Source of the DNA: Falsiroseomonas sp051859025
GTDB taxonomy: Bacteria > Pseudomonadota > Alphaproteobacteria > Acetobacterales > Acetobacteraceae
Assembly: GCF_051859025.1 (NCBI RefSeq)
Contig: NZ_JBHYGL010000023.1
Location: 124,001-188,000, forward strand
Direction of reading: 5' to 3'
DNA: 64,000 nucleotides
A program made the position numbers and the translations under genes. Below are positions 1 to 8,870 of this stretch, in pieces (position 1 is the stretch's first letter; the number at the start of each line of letters is the position of its first letter). The notes below the pieces were generated by a model. It made no database searches. It worked only from the letters and a program-made list of their open reading frames with translations, and had not been told where the DNA came from.

Positions 1-43
1 CCTCGAAGATCACCAGGCCCTGATGCCAGATCTTCATCGCCAT
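1..43 (-). CDS. N-terminus of racemase-like protein (partial)
   Basis: The first 14 codons of a leftward gene that runs off the window. It begins MAMKIWHQ, the kind of opening seen in the Asp/Glu/hydantoin racemase family (usually M(K/R)IWHQS...). The ATG at 43 is preceded by AAGGAAG at a normal distance. It lies 85 bp downstream of the Bug receptor and probably ends the same operon. The family call rests on eight residues only and is weak; that a gene starts here is better supported. Confidence 0.45.
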   Translation of the reverse strand, partial: MAMKIWHQGLVIFE

Positions 44-128
44 GGGATTCTTCCTTTGAAGAACCATCCTGTTCACGCCTCCGGGTGCTCGGCGGCTTCG
101 CCGCCTGCGCCCTGCGGCGACCGGATGG

Positions 129-1103
129 TTATCCGACTTTGATGCCGGTGGCGCGTGCAAGTTCGCCCCAGCGTTGGAGGTCGCTGCGGATCTTCGCGGC
201 GTATTGCGCGGGGGTCGTTGCCTCGATGTCGAAGCCCTGGGCGCGCAGCGTGGCGGTCAGGTCGGGCGCGTGGAGCGCCGCGGCGATGTCCCGGTGCAGG
301 CGATCCACGATGGCGGCCGGTGTGTTGGCGGGGGCCATGACGCCGTACCAGGAATTGACCTCGAAGCCCGGCAGCGTTTCCGCCACCGTCGGCAAATTGG
401 GCAGGCCGCTGGACCGGCGTTCGGTGGAGACGGCGATGGCGCGCAGCGTGCCGGCCTGCATCTGCGCGACGGCACCGGCGAAGTTGATGAAGGCGAAGTG
501 CAGCCGGCCGCCGAGCAGGTCCGTCACCACCGGCGCGGCACCCTGATAGGGCACGTGCAGCAACTGCACGCCGCCCATCATGGCCAGCATCTCACCGGCC
601 AGGTGGGTGGTGCTGGCGGGGCCAACGGAGCCGTAGGAGAGCGCGCCGGGCTGCGCGCGGGCCAGCGCCAGCAATTCCGTCACGCTGTTCGCCGGCACGT
701 CGGGCCGCACCACCAGCACGATGGGGCCGGAGACGAGCTGCGTAACCGGCGCGAAATCGCGCACCGGGTCGAAGGGGACACTCGAGGAAAAATTCGGGCT
801 GATGGCGATGGGCCCGACATGGCTGAAGAACAGCGTGTAGCCATCCGGCGCGGCGCGGGCGACGGCGGCGGCGCCGATGGTGCCGTTGGCGCCGGGGCGG
901 TTTTCCATGACCACGGGCTGGCCGAGGGATTCCGACAGCCGCTGCGCGACGGGCCGCGCCACCACATCCGCGGGCCCGCCCGGCGTCCAGGGATTGATCA
1001 GGCGGATGGGGCGGGCGGGCCAGGGGGCCTGCGCCCGGGCGAGGCTGGGCAGGGCGAGCGCGGCGCCCGCGCCGAGCATGAGCCTGCGTGTCGGTCCTGG
1101 CAT
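129..1103 (-). CDS. Bug/TctC-family periplasmic solute receptor
   Basis: Tripartite tricarboxylate transporter receptor (Bug family), a periplasmic protein that usually binds carboxylates. A signal peptide with a twin-arginine-like start (TRRLMLGAGAALALPSLARA) precedes the usual first strand (WPARPIRLINPWTPGGPAD), then ENRPGANGTIG and PDGYTL. About 324 residues, normal length. An in-frame ATG lies 18 bases upstream at 1121, but GGGGAGGA sits just before the ATG at 1103, which decides the start. It is 31 bases downstream of the enoyl-CoA hydratase in a leftward operon. No TctA/TctB membrane subunits lie nearby, so it either feeds a distant transporter or acts as a sensor. The substrate is presumably the acid activated by the operon's acyl-CoA synthetase (inference). 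Confidence 0.9.
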   Translation of the reverse strand: MPGPTRRLMLGAGAALALPSLARAQAPWPARPIRLINPWTPGGPADVVARPVAQRLSESLGQPVVMENRPGANGTIGAAAVARAAPDGYTLFFSHVGPIAISPNFSSSVPFDPVRDFAPVTQLVSGPIVLVVRPDVPANSVTELLALARAQPGALSYGSVGPASTTHLAGEMLAMMGGVQLLHVPYQGAAPVVTDLLGGRLHFAFINFAGAVAQMQAGTLRAIAVSTERRSSGLPNLPTVAETLPGFEVNSWYGVMAPANTPAAIVDRLHRDIAAALHAPDLTATLRAQGFDIEATTPAQYAAKIRSDLQRWGELARATGIKVG

Positions 1104-1134
1104 TGCTTTGTTCCTCCCCATTGTCGCCGGCGAT

Positions 1135-1911
1135 TCAGCGGCCGGTGAATTGCGGTTTTCGTTTTTCGCGGAAGGCCCGCGCGGCTTCGAGCCGGTCTTC
1201 GGTGTTCAGCAGATGCGTGAGAAGATCGACCTCCAGCCGCATGCCGTCGCGCAGCGGCAGGTCCTGCGCGGCGCGCACGGCTTCCTTGGCGAAGGCCATG
1301 GCGGTGGGGGGACGGGCGGCGAGGCGCATCGCCAGCGCCTCCGTCTCCGCCGCCAGGTCGGCGCGGGGCACGACGCGGGTGACGAGGCCGATTTCCCGCG
1401 CGCGCCTTCCATCGATGCGGTCGCCCGTGAGGATCATGTCCAGCGCCTGGGCCAGCCCAACCATGCGCGGCAGGCGCTGCGAACCGCCCACGCCGGTCAT
1501 GATGCCGAGGCCGGTTTCCGGCAGGCCGAAGCTCGCATCCTCCGCCGCGATGCGGATGTCGCAGGCGAGCGCGACTTCGAGGCCGCCGCCCAGGCAGTGG
1601 CCATGGATGCTGGCGATGATCGGCTTCTTCGTGTGGTCGAAGGGGCTGATCCAGCTTTCCGGCACGCGGGCCTGGCGGTAGGCGGGTGGGGAGGGAACCT
1701 CGACGAATTCCTTGATGTCCGCGCCGGCGCAGAAGGCGCGGTCGCCGGCGCCGCGCACGACCACCACGCGCACATCGGGGTCGGCTTCCGCCGCGCGCAT
1801 CGCGGCGGCGAGGTCGGCGCGGAGCTGGATGCTCAGGGCGTTCATCGCCTCCGGCCGGTTCAGCGTGATCCAGGCGATGTGGCCGCGGGTCTCCGTGAGG
1901 ACGGTGCTCAT
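1135..1911 (-). CDS. enoyl-CoA hydratase/isomerase family protein
   Basis: Crotonase-fold enzyme, 258 residues, expected to hydrate a 2-enoyl-CoA in beta-oxidation-type catabolism. The oxyanion-hole regions are present (FCAGADIKEF and HCLGGGLEVALACD). Both catalytic glutamates of classical hydratases are kept: Glu in GGGLE and Glu in LPETGLG. It overlaps the stop of the acyl-CoA dehydrogenase by 4 bases (ATGA), which indicates translational coupling. The operon pairs it with a dehydrogenase that makes its substrate and a CoA ligase that makes the thioester. The exact acyl substrate cannot be read from the sequence. Confidence 0.9.
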   Translation of the reverse strand: MSTVLTETRGHIAWITLNRPEAMNALSIQLRADLAAAMRAAEADPDVRVVVVRGAGDRAFCAGADIKEFVEVPSPPAYRQARVPESWISPFDHTKKPIIASIHGHCLGGGLEVALACDIRIAAEDASFGLPETGLGIMTGVGGSQRLPRMVGLAQALDMILTGDRIDGRRAREIGLVTRVVPRADLAAETEALAMRLAARPPTAMAFAKEAVRAAQDLPLRDGMRLEVDLLTHLLNTEDRLEAARAFREKRKPQFTGR

Positions 1912-3053
1912 TTCAGCAGATCCCGGGCGATGAGCATGCGCAGCACCTCCGACGCGCCTTCGCCGACGCGGTAGTGGCGGATGTCGCGGTAGAAGCGTTC
2001 CACCGGCACGCCGCGCATCAGCCCGGCACCGCCATGGATCTGCACGGCGCGATCGGCGACGCGGCCCACCATCTCACTGCATTGCAGCTTGCAGATGGCC
2101 GCCATGGTGCCGAGGTCCTCGCCCGCTGCGGCCTTGCGGAGCGTCTCGTAGAGGAAGGCACGGGAGACCTCGATCTCCGCGTGGCTGTCGGCCAGCATCC
2201 ACTGGATGGCCTGGCGGTCCGCCAGGCGCTGGCCGAAGGTGCTGCGCTGCTTCGCGTGCTCCATCGACATGGCCAGCAGCCGGTCCGCCGCGCCGACGCA
2301 GGCGGCGGAAACGCCGAGGCGACCGTTGCTCAGCGATCCCATCGCGATGGCGAAGCCCTGGCCGGGATCGCCGAGCAGCGCATCATCCGGCACCACGCAG
2401 TCGGTGAAGGTGAGTTCGCCGAGCTTGATCGCTTCCGACCCGATGGTGGTGTCGATGCGCGTGACGTCGAAGCCTGGCGTGCCGCGGGGCACGAGGAAGG
2501 CGCCGATGCCGCCGCGGGCGCGCTTCGCGGGATCGGTGACGGCCATCACCATGACCACGTCGGCGGCATGGCCGCCGCTGATCCATTGCTTGCGGCCTTC
2601 GATCTTCCAGCCGCCTTCGACCTTCGTCGCACGGGTGGTGATGGCGGCGGCGTCCGAACCGGCGCCGGGCTCAGTCAGGCCGAAGGCGGCGCGGAGGCGG
2701 CCGGTGGCCAGGCCCTTCAGCCAGCGGTCCTTCTGTGCCGCCGTGCCGTGGCGGGCGATGGCGATGGGCGTCAGGCCGCTGGTCGCGTCCAGCAGCAGGG
2801 TGAAGCACCGGTGGCTGCGCGCCACTTCCTCCATCACCAGGCAGTAGGTGGGCAGGTCGGCGCCGCCGCCACCATCCTCCTCCGCCAGCAGCATGCCGAG
2901 CCATCCCTGGCCGCGCATCAGGTCCCAGGCGGCGTCGGGGATCTCCCCTTCCGCATCGATGCGGGCGGCGAGGGGTTCGAGCTGGTCGGTGACGAAGCGG
3001 CGGATCGGGCCGCGGAGCTCGGCGAGTTCGGGGGAGAGTTCAGTGCGCATCAT
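1908..3053 (-). CDS. acyl-CoA dehydrogenase
   Basis: FAD-dependent oxidation of an acyl-CoA to the 2-enoyl-CoA, about 381 residues. Family signatures are FGLTEPGAGSDAAA (substrate/FAD loop) and RDIRHYRVGEGASEVLR near the C-terminus, where the Glu of GEG fits the catalytic base of the ACAD family. An in-frame ATG at 3068 would overlap the upstream gene more and has no ribosome-binding site; ATG-ATG at 3053/3050 has a modest AGGT ahead of it, so 3053 is preferred. It overlaps the upstream hydratase by 14 bases and the downstream hydratase by 4. The probable electron acceptor is ETF, not encoded here. Confidence 0.9.
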   Translation of the reverse strand: MMRTELSPELAELRGPIRRFVTDQLEPLAARIDAEGEIPDAAWDLMRGQGWLGMLLAEEDGGGGADLPTYCLVMEEVARSHRCFTLLLDATSGLTPIAIARHGTAAQKDRWLKGLATGRLRAAFGLTEPGAGSDAAAITTRATKVEGGWKIEGRKQWISGGHAADVVMVMAVTDPAKRARGGIGAFLVPRGTPGFDVTRIDTTIGSEAIKLGELTFTDCVVPDDALLGDPGQGFAIAMGSLSNGRLGVSAACVGAADRLLAMSMEHAKQRSTFGQRLADRQAIQWMLADSHAEIEVSRAFLYETLRKAAAGEDLGTMAAICKLQCSEMVGRVADRAVQIHGGAGLMRGVPVERFYRDIRHYRVGEGASEVLRMLIARDLLK

Positions 3054-3759
3054 GGGGACCTGTGGCATGGGCGGCTTCGGCGGCCTGCGCGGCGGCGATG
3101 ATGCGCGCGCGCAGCGGGGCGTTCAGCCAGCGCTTGTTGGTGGCATAGGCGGTGGCGTCCATCGCGCCGAGCGCGGCGGCGCGGGATTGCGCGGCCTCAT
3201 CCAGCGCGGCATCGCCATGGACCGCATCGGCGAGGCCCGCGGCTTGCGCGGCCTGCGCATCCATTGGCTGGTTCGCCTGCATCAGCCGATGCGCGGCCTG
3301 GCGGCCACCGCGCGCGCCGATGATGGTGATGCCAAGTGGCGAGGGCATGGCCAGCGCGATTTCCGGCATGGCGATGGAGGCGCCGGATTCGAGGAGCACC
3401 TCATCCGCCATCAGCGCCAGCATGGCGCCGCCGCCGACGCATTTGCCACGCACCATCGCCACCACGGGCTTCGGGCAATCCAGCACGGCGAGGATGCTGC
3501 GGAGCAGGAGGGCGCGGCGGAGCTTCTTCGCCTCCGGCACCGGCAGGCCAAGGTCTTCTCGAAGATCGGCGCCGGCGCTGAAGACGCGGCCGCCGGCGCC
3601 CGTCAGCAGCACGGCGCGCGTGGCGCTGTCCGCCGCCGCATCGGCAAGGGAAGCGACCAGCGCATCCTGCATGGCGCGGGATAGCGCGTTGGCGGCCTGG
3701 GGGCGGTTGAGGGTGAGGCGGAGGATGCCGGGATCGGCATGGTCGATGAGCAGGGTCAT
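3040..3759 (-). CDS. enoyl-CoA hydratase/isomerase family protein with altered active site
   Basis: Second crotonase-family protein of the operon, 239 residues. SAGADLRED and CVGGGAMLALMADE mark the fold. Where classical hydratases have Glu in GGGxE, this protein has GGGAM, so one of the two catalytic glutamates is a Met; the second (Glu in MPEIALA) is kept. That argues against simple hydratase chemistry and for an isomerase, a hydrolase or a specialised lyase. The start ATG overlaps the synthetase stop by 4 bases. Function beyond the superfamily is unknown. Confidence 0.85.
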   Translation of the reverse strand: MTLLIDHADPGILRLTLNRPQAANALSRAMQDALVASLADAAADSATRAVLLTGAGGRVFSAGADLREDLGLPVPEAKKLRRALLLRSILAVLDCPKPVVAMVRGKCVGGGAMLALMADEVLLESGASIAMPEIALAMPSPLGITIIGARGGRQAAHRLMQANQPMDAQAAQAAGLADAVHGDAALDEAAQSRAAALGAMDATAYATNKRWLNAPLRARIIAAAQAAEAAHATGPHDAH

Positions 3760-5933
3760 GCCGCAGGGTCCCGCTTCACGACCAGCGCGTCCAGCACCCG
3801 GATGCCGGAAGGCAGCGCGGCGATGGGGTTGACGTCGATTTCCTCGACCAGGTCGCCAAGGTCCGTGGCGAGCCAGGAGAAGCGGGCGATGGCCTCCGCC
3901 AGCGAAGCGATGTCGCAGGCGGGGGCGCCGCGATGGCCGTGCAGCAGGGGGGCGAGGCGGAGGGTTTCCAGCGCCTCCCGCGCATCTGCCGCGGACAAGG
4001 GTGGCAGGCGGAAGGTCACGTCGCGCAGCACCTCCACCAGCGTGCCGCCAAAGCCGATGGTGAGCACGGGGCCGAAGGTGATGTCGCGTGTCAGGCCGAG
4101 CAGCATCTCCTGCCCGCCCGACACCATCTCCTGCACCAGCACGCCCTCGATCCGGGCCTGCGGCGCGTGGGCGCGGGCATTGGCGATGATGGTGGCGAAG
4201 GCAGCGCGCACGGCATCCGCGCCCCGCAGGCCGAGCAGGACGCCGCCGGCTTCCGTCTTATGGGGGATGTCGGGGGAGAGGATCTTCAGCGCGACAGGGC
4301 CACCGATGCGGGCGGCCTGCGCCACCGCTTCATCCGCCGTCGTCGCCACGGCCTCCGCAGGGCCGTGCAGGCCGTAGCAGGCGAGGATGGCGCGGGAGGC
4401 TGATTCCGTCAGCGTGCCGCTGGGCGTGGCCTCCAGCAGGCGGCGCGCGGCAGCCTGGTCCATGGCCGCGGGGCGCGCGGGTGGCGCGGTGCGGTCGCGC
4501 AGGAAGGCGGCCCAGTCCATGCTGCGCGCCAGCGCCTGGGCGCAGGGAAGGGCGTCGCGGAAGACGGCGTGGCCTTCGCGGATCAGGCCCTCCGGCGTCA
4601 GCGTGGGATCGGCGGCGGAGCGGCCGGTCCAGAGGATGGCGACGGGCTTGTCGGAGGCCTCCGACAATGCGGTGACGGAGCGGATGTCGTCATTCGGCGC
4701 GATGGTGATGACGGGCACCAGCGCATCCACGGCCGGATCGTCCAGGATCATGGCGGCCGCCTTGGCGAAGGTGTCCTTGGTGCCGATGGCGCCGGCACTG
4801 AGGTCGGTCGGGTTGTTCACCGCGGCGAAGCCGGGGATCAGCGTCCGCAGCTTCGCCGCCGTCTCCGTCGCGTAGTCTGGGAAGGCGATGCCGACGCTGG
4901 CGGCCTGGTCCGTCAGCGCCACCAGGTTGCCGCCGGAAATCGCCAGGGCGGCGGCGCCATGGCCGGCGGGGCGCTGGCGGCGGCGGAGCAGCATCGCGAC
5001 CTCATAGAGTTCGCGCGCATCATTCACGCGGATCAGGCCGAGCTGCCGTGCGGCGGCATCGAAGACCGCATCCGATCCGGTGATCGCGCCGGTGTGGGAC
5101 GCGGCGGCGCGGGCACCGGCCTCCGTCCGGCCGAACTTGATCAGTGCGATGGGCTTTTCCAGCTCCGCCGCGCGCGCTGCCAGAAGGCGGAGCCGCGCGC
5201 CGTCGCGGATGCGCTCCGCCAGCATCAGCACCACCTTCGTGTGCGGGTCCTCCAGCATGAAGGCGGCGTAGTCCAGCAGGTCCATATCCGCGTCATTGCC
5301 GCTGCTGACCTGGTAGGAGATGCCGAGGCCCATCTCCTGCGCGCGCCACATGACATTGACCTGCGCGGCGCCACCGCTCTGCCCCACCACGCCGATATCG
5401 CCGGCGGCGCGGCGCGGGCCGCTGATGGTGGCCGTCGAGGTGAGGGCGAAGCCATCGACGAAGTTGATCATGCCGTTGCAATTCGGCCCCATGATCCGCA
5501 CGCCGCCCGCGCGCGCCACCCGCACCAGTTCCGCCTGCGCGGCCAGCGTCGCCTCCGTGCCCAGTTCGCCGAAGCCGGAGGAGAAGACGGTGGCGTAGGG
5601 GATGCCGAGGCGGCCGCATTCGGCCACCGCATCGATGCAGGCCTTGGCCGGCAGCACGATGCCGACATGGTCGGGGCGCGCGGGCAGGGCGGACAGGTTG
5701 GGGAAGCAGGGGCGGCCGAAGACCGTCGGCCGGTTCGGGTTCACCGGGAAGACATCGCCGGCGAAGCCGAAATCCAGCATCTGCCGCAGGCATCGCCCGC
5801 CGAACTTGGCCAGATCCTCCGTCGCGCCCAGCAGGGCCACCGCTTTCGGCGCGAAGAAGGGCCGCAGGTCCGGGAAGCCATGCGCGGTCAGGGCGCCGGG
5901 TTTGAATTCGCTATGCGGATTGGCTATTTGCAT
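3756..5933 (-). CDS. NDP-forming acyl-CoA synthetase (acetate-CoA ligase family)
   Basis: About 725 residues, first gene of the leftward operon. It has the ADP-forming acetyl-CoA synthetase architecture: an N-terminal CoA-binding Rossmann domain (VALLGATEDLAKFGGR), a central succinyl-CoA-ligase-like region with the phospho-histidine motif AASHTGAITGSDAVFD, and a C-terminal ATP-grasp region (VALKILSPDIPHKTEAGG). It should activate an organic acid to its CoA ester using ATP. The open frame continues to 6167, but the family-like sequence starts at MQIANPH, placing the start at 5933. It is divergent from the IclR gene with 76 bases between. Confidence 0.88.
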   Translation of the reverse strand: MQIANPHSEFKPGALTAHGFPDLRPFFAPKAVALLGATEDLAKFGGRCLRQMLDFGFAGDVFPVNPNRPTVFGRPCFPNLSALPARPDHVGIVLPAKACIDAVAECGRLGIPYATVFSSGFGELGTEATLAAQAELVRVARAGGVRIMGPNCNGMINFVDGFALTSTATISGPRRAAGDIGVVGQSGGAAQVNVMWRAQEMGLGISYQVSSGNDADMDLLDYAAFMLEDPHTKVVLMLAERIRDGARLRLLAARAAELEKPIALIKFGRTEAGARAAASHTGAITGSDAVFDAAARQLGLIRVNDARELYEVAMLLRRRQRPAGHGAAALAISGGNLVALTDQAASVGIAFPDYATETAAKLRTLIPGFAAVNNPTDLSAGAIGTKDTFAKAAAMILDDPAVDALVPVITIAPNDDIRSVTALSEASDKPVAILWTGRSAADPTLTPEGLIREGHAVFRDALPCAQALARSMDWAAFLRDRTAPPARPAAMDQAAARRLLEATPSGTLTESASRAILACYGLHGPAEAVATTADEAVAQAARIGGPVALKILSPDIPHKTEAGGVLLGLRGADAVRAAFATIIANARAHAPQARIEGVLVQEMVSGGQEMLLGLTRDITFGPVLTIGFGGTLVEVLRDVTFRLPPLSAADAREALETLRLAPLLHGHRGAPACDIASLAEAIARFSWLATDLGDLVEEIDVNPIAALPSGIRVLDALVVKRDPAA

Positions 5934-6009
5934 CGTGGGTGGAGCGTCGCGCCGTGGCCGGCCGGCGTCAACCGGCTGCCCATGCGGTGCAGCATTACGG
6001 AACGGGGGC

Positions 6010-6765
6010 GTGGTGGAGGACGGGAAGGACCGGCAATTCGTGACGGCTCTGGCGCGTGGCGTGCAGGTGTTGCGCTGCTTCACCGCGGCAAGGCCGGAAC
6101 TCGGCACGACGGAAATCGCGGCGATGACGGGGCTCGCGCAGTCCACGGTCTGGCGGCTGTGCCACACGCTGCAGCGGATGGGCGTGCTGGTGGCGGGGCG
6201 GGACCCCGGGCGGCTGCGGCCGGGCTTCGGGCTGCTCTCGCTCGGCTATGCCGCGCTTGCCAAGGGCGGCATGGCGGAGGCCGCGCAGCCCGGGATGCAG
6301 CGCATCGCGGATCGCTTCGGGGTGCAGCTGTCGCTCGCCACGCGGCAGGACGACATGATGCTGATCGTGGCGCGGGCGGAGGCCCCGACCATCCTGCGCC
6401 TGTCCTTCACCGTTGGCGCCACGCTGCCCATTGCCACCACGGCGCTGGGCTGGGCCTGGCTGGCGGGTGTGGACGCGGGCAGGCGCGATGCCGTGCTGGC
6501 GCGGCTGGATGCGGGCATGCGGGCGGAGATCGAGGCGGCGCTGGCCCATCATGCGCGGCACGGCTTCGTGCTGAATCTGCGGCGCGCGCATCCCGATGTG
6601 AACTCCATCGGCGTGCCGGTGGTATCGCCGGACGGCTCCCGCGTGATGGCGCTGAATTGCGGGGGGGCGGTGTCGGTGGTCACGCCGGACCTGCTGGCGG
6701 GGCCGGTGGCGGAGGCGGTGCGGGCGCTGGCGGCGAGCCTGGCGCCGGCGCTGGGGGATGCCTGA
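6010..6765 (+). CDS. IclR-family transcriptional regulator
   Basis: 251 residues: an N-terminal winged helix (LGTTEIAAMTGLAQSTVWRL as recognition region) and a C-terminal IclR effector domain (QDDMMLIVARAEA, HPDVNSIGVPV). There is no ATG at the right place; the start is taken as GTG at 6010 (a second GTG follows at 6013) behind a G-rich stretch. It is divergent from the acyl-CoA synthetase operon and is the obvious candidate regulator of that operon. The 76-bp shared region contains a perfect 10-bp palindrome (GCCGGCCGGC, 5957-5966), but at this GC content that is weak evidence for an operator. Confidence 0.88.
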   Translation: MVEDGKDRQFVTALARGVQVLRCFTAARPELGTTEIAAMTGLAQSTVWRLCHTLQRMGVLVAGRDPGRLRPGFGLLSLGYAALAKGGMAEAAQPGMQRIADRFGVQLSLATRQDDMMLIVARAEAPTILRLSFTVGATLPIATTALGWAWLAGVDAGRRDAVLARLDAGMRAEIEAALAHHARHGFVLNLRRAHPDVNSIGVPVVSPDGSRVMALNCGGAVSVVTPDLLAGPVAEAVRALAASLAPALGDA

Positions 6766-6776
6766 CGGCATCCCCC
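6753..6776. terminator. hairpin between convergent genes, stop codon in the loop
   Basis: Perfect 10-bp stem GGGGGATGCC / GGCATCCCCC with loop TGAC. The loop contains the TGA stop of the IclR gene. It sits between the convergent IclR and chemoreceptor genes, so it could end both transcripts. No T-run follows on the + strand, so the terminator role is inferred from stem strength and position. Confidence 0.55.
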
Positions 6777-6783
6777 GCGCGCG

Positions 6784-8472
6784 TCAGGCGGCGCGCAGCC
6801 CGCTGACCAGCGTGTTCAGTTCCTGCCGCAGCGCCTGGCCCTGATGCGCCACGCGGGCGGTGCTTTCGCGCAGGCTGACCAGCGCGCTGCCGGTTTCATG
6901 CACCCCCTCGCCGAGGCGCGTGATGTTGGCCGAAACCTCCTGCGTGCCCTGGGCGGCCTGGGTGACGTTGCGCGCGATTTCCTGCGTCGCGGCGCCCTGT
7001 TCCTCCACCGCCGCGGCGATGGCGGTCGCGATCTGGTCCACATCGCCCACGACGCTGGAGATGCCGCGGATGGTGCCGACCGCGCGTTCCGTCGCCGTCT
7101 GGATGGCCCCGATCTGGGCGCCGATCTCCTCCGTCGCCTTCGCGGTCTGTGTCGCGAGGGTCTTCACCTCGCTCGCCACCACGGCGAAGCCCTTGCCGGC
7201 TTCCCCGGCGCGGGCCGCTTCGATGGTGGCGTTCAGCGCCAGCAGGTTGGTCTGCCCGGCGATGCTGCCGATCAGGCGCACCACGTCGCCGATGCGGATG
7301 GCCGCGTCGGACAGGCCGGCGACCTCCCCGTTCGCTGCATCCACATCGTCGGAGGCGCGGCGCGCGGTCTGCGCGGCGCGTGCCACCTGCTGCGCAATTT
7401 CATCCACCGAGACCGATAGTTCCTCGGCCGCCGCCGCCACGGCCTGGACATTGGTGGTGGCCTGTTCGGCACCGGCCGCGGCCATGGTGGCGCGCTGGCT
7501 GGTCTCATCCGCCGTGGTGGACAGGCGGGCGATGCCCTGTTCCAGCACGGTGGAGGCGCCGGCGAGTTCCTGCATCACCGCACCCAGCTGGCGCTCGACG
7601 CGTTCCGCCAGGTCCACTTGCGTCTGCCGGCGCTGCACGTCGGCGGCCAGGCGCGCGGCCTCTGCCTCCTGCTCCAGCGCTCGGGCGCGGAGCGCGGTCA
7701 GGCGCAATTCGTCCAACGCGCGGGACATGGCGCCGATCTCGTCGCGCCGGTCGCGGTGCGGCACCTCGATGTCGAGTTCGCCTTTGGCGACCCGGCCCAT
7801 CAGGGCCGCCGCCGCGTTGACGGGACGCGCGACGCCGATGGTGAGCGTGGCGGCCAGCAGCGCCGCGAGCAGCGCCGCGACCGTCATGCCCGCGACGATG
7901 GCGATGCGGGCAGCGTCATGCACCGCATCCGCCCGGGCCGCCGCCTGGTTGCCGCCCTGGAGGTTGTAGTCCGCCACGGCCTGCAGCGCCTGGCGCAGGC
8001 GGCCGGAGGCGGCCCGCATCTCCCCGGCATAGAGTGCGGCGGCCTGGGGATCGCCCGAGCGGGATGCGGCGAACAGCCGGTCCTGATAGCCGCGATACTG
8101 GCGCCAGGCGGCGATCGCCGTATCGGTCAGGCGCCGGTCTTCCGCATCAATGATGGTGGCTTCGTAGGCGCGCCAGGCGGTGTCGATATCGGCCGCCACG
8201 CGCGCCAGGGTCTGTTCCTCACGCTGTTTGTCCGCTGGCGTCTGGGCCAGGACATGCGCGCCTTCGAGCTGCCGGAAGCGGGTGACGGCCTCGGCGATCT
8301 GGCCGACATAGCGCGTGCCGGGCAGCCAGTTCTCCCGCAGCTCCGCTGCGGCTTCGTTGACGACGGTCAGGCGGTTCAGGGACCCGAGGCCCAGTCCAAT
8401 GGTCAGGACAAGCAGCAATCCGAAGGCGGCGGCGAGTTTGCCGCGGATCGACCAGTGAACCAGGAATCGCAT
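6784..8472 (-). CDS. methyl-accepting chemotaxis protein
   Basis: Membrane chemoreceptor of 562 residues. Order: short cytoplasmic N-terminus, TM1 about residues 12-31, a periplasmic four-helix-bundle sensor of about 155 residues, TM2 about 190-213, HAMP (about 214-265), then the long cytoplasmic coiled coil with the conserved tip region (IAGQTNLLALNATIEAARAG). Start at 8472 because TAGGAGA lies 8 bases before that ATG; the frame is open further upstream without a site. No C-terminal CheR-tethering pentapeptide is visible. The ligand is unknown; no chemotaxis genes are adjacent, but flagellar genes occur at the other end of the window. Confidence 0.93.
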   Translation of the reverse strand: MRFLVHWSIRGKLAAAFGLLLVLTIGLGLGSLNRLTVVNEAAAELRENWLPGTRYVGQIAEAVTRFRQLEGAHVLAQTPADKQREEQTLARVAADIDTAWRAYEATIIDAEDRRLTDTAIAAWRQYRGYQDRLFAASRSGDPQAAALYAGEMRAASGRLRQALQAVADYNLQGGNQAAARADAVHDAARIAIVAGMTVAALLAALLAATLTIGVARPVNAAAALMGRVAKGELDIEVPHRDRRDEIGAMSRALDELRLTALRARALEQEAEAARLAADVQRRQTQVDLAERVERQLGAVMQELAGASTVLEQGIARLSTTADETSQRATMAAAGAEQATTNVQAVAAAAEELSVSVDEIAQQVARAAQTARRASDDVDAANGEVAGLSDAAIRIGDVVRLIGSIAGQTNLLALNATIEAARAGEAGKGFAVVASEVKTLATQTAKATEEIGAQIGAIQTATERAVGTIRGISSVVGDVDQIATAIAAAVEEQGAATQEIARNVTQAAQGTQEVSANITRLGEGVHETGSALVSLRESTARVAHQGQALRQELNTLVSGLRAA

Positions 8473-8770
8473 CAACGTTTCTCCTACAGGCGAGGCGCGT
8501 ACCGGTTCCCTCGCCCGCCGCGGAAGGCCGCGACGTCCTGGCCGAACCGGAGCATGGGCCAGCGGCGGCGCCGCGTGACGGGTAAACATACTGTGCTGTT
8601 TGTTGTCGAACCGTTAGCGTCCGCCATGCGGTGCCTTCTCCGGCGGGCGCCCGTCCGGGCCTGGCCGGCATCTCCATCGTCGCGGCTGGGAGGAAAAGCG
8701 GAAGGCGGAACCGATCCTTCCCGGGTCACGAAGCGCCCTTTGCCCCGCGGATCCGGCAGCGCCGCGACGG
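8473..8770. other. non-coding region upstream of divergent genes
   Basis: Leader region of the leftward chemoreceptor and the rightward stress-protein gene. There is one AT-rich patch at about 8580-8620, likely promoter DNA for the chemoreceptor, but no hexamers I would defend. I see no convincing coding sequence; the open frames crossing it are shadows. Confidence 0.5.
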
Positions 8771-8784
8771 TTGACCCAGATCAA
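8771..8784 (+). promoter_or_regulatory. FNR/Anr/FixK-type box
   Basis: TTGACCCAGATCAA matches the Crp/FNR-family oxygen-response consensus TTGAT-N4-ATCAA at nine of ten defined bases. It lies 87 bp upstream of a universal stress protein gene that is followed by a CBS/BON gene, two classes often found in Anr/FnrL/FixK regulons. The distance to the transcription start cannot be fixed from sequence. Confidence 0.65.
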
Positions 8785-8870
8785 TGTTGGGTTGTGCCGC
8801 ACCCGGCAGTCTGCCGCGCATAACGAAGGGCAGGTCAACGAGCCGAGCCCCATAAGCCCGGGAGACTACG

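Noticed and set aside
4569..6806. 745-residue open frame on the + strand
   Set aside because: It is antisense to the acyl-CoA synthetase and overlaps the IclR gene; it is rich in Gly, Ala, Arg and His and has no domain, a common artefact at this GC content.
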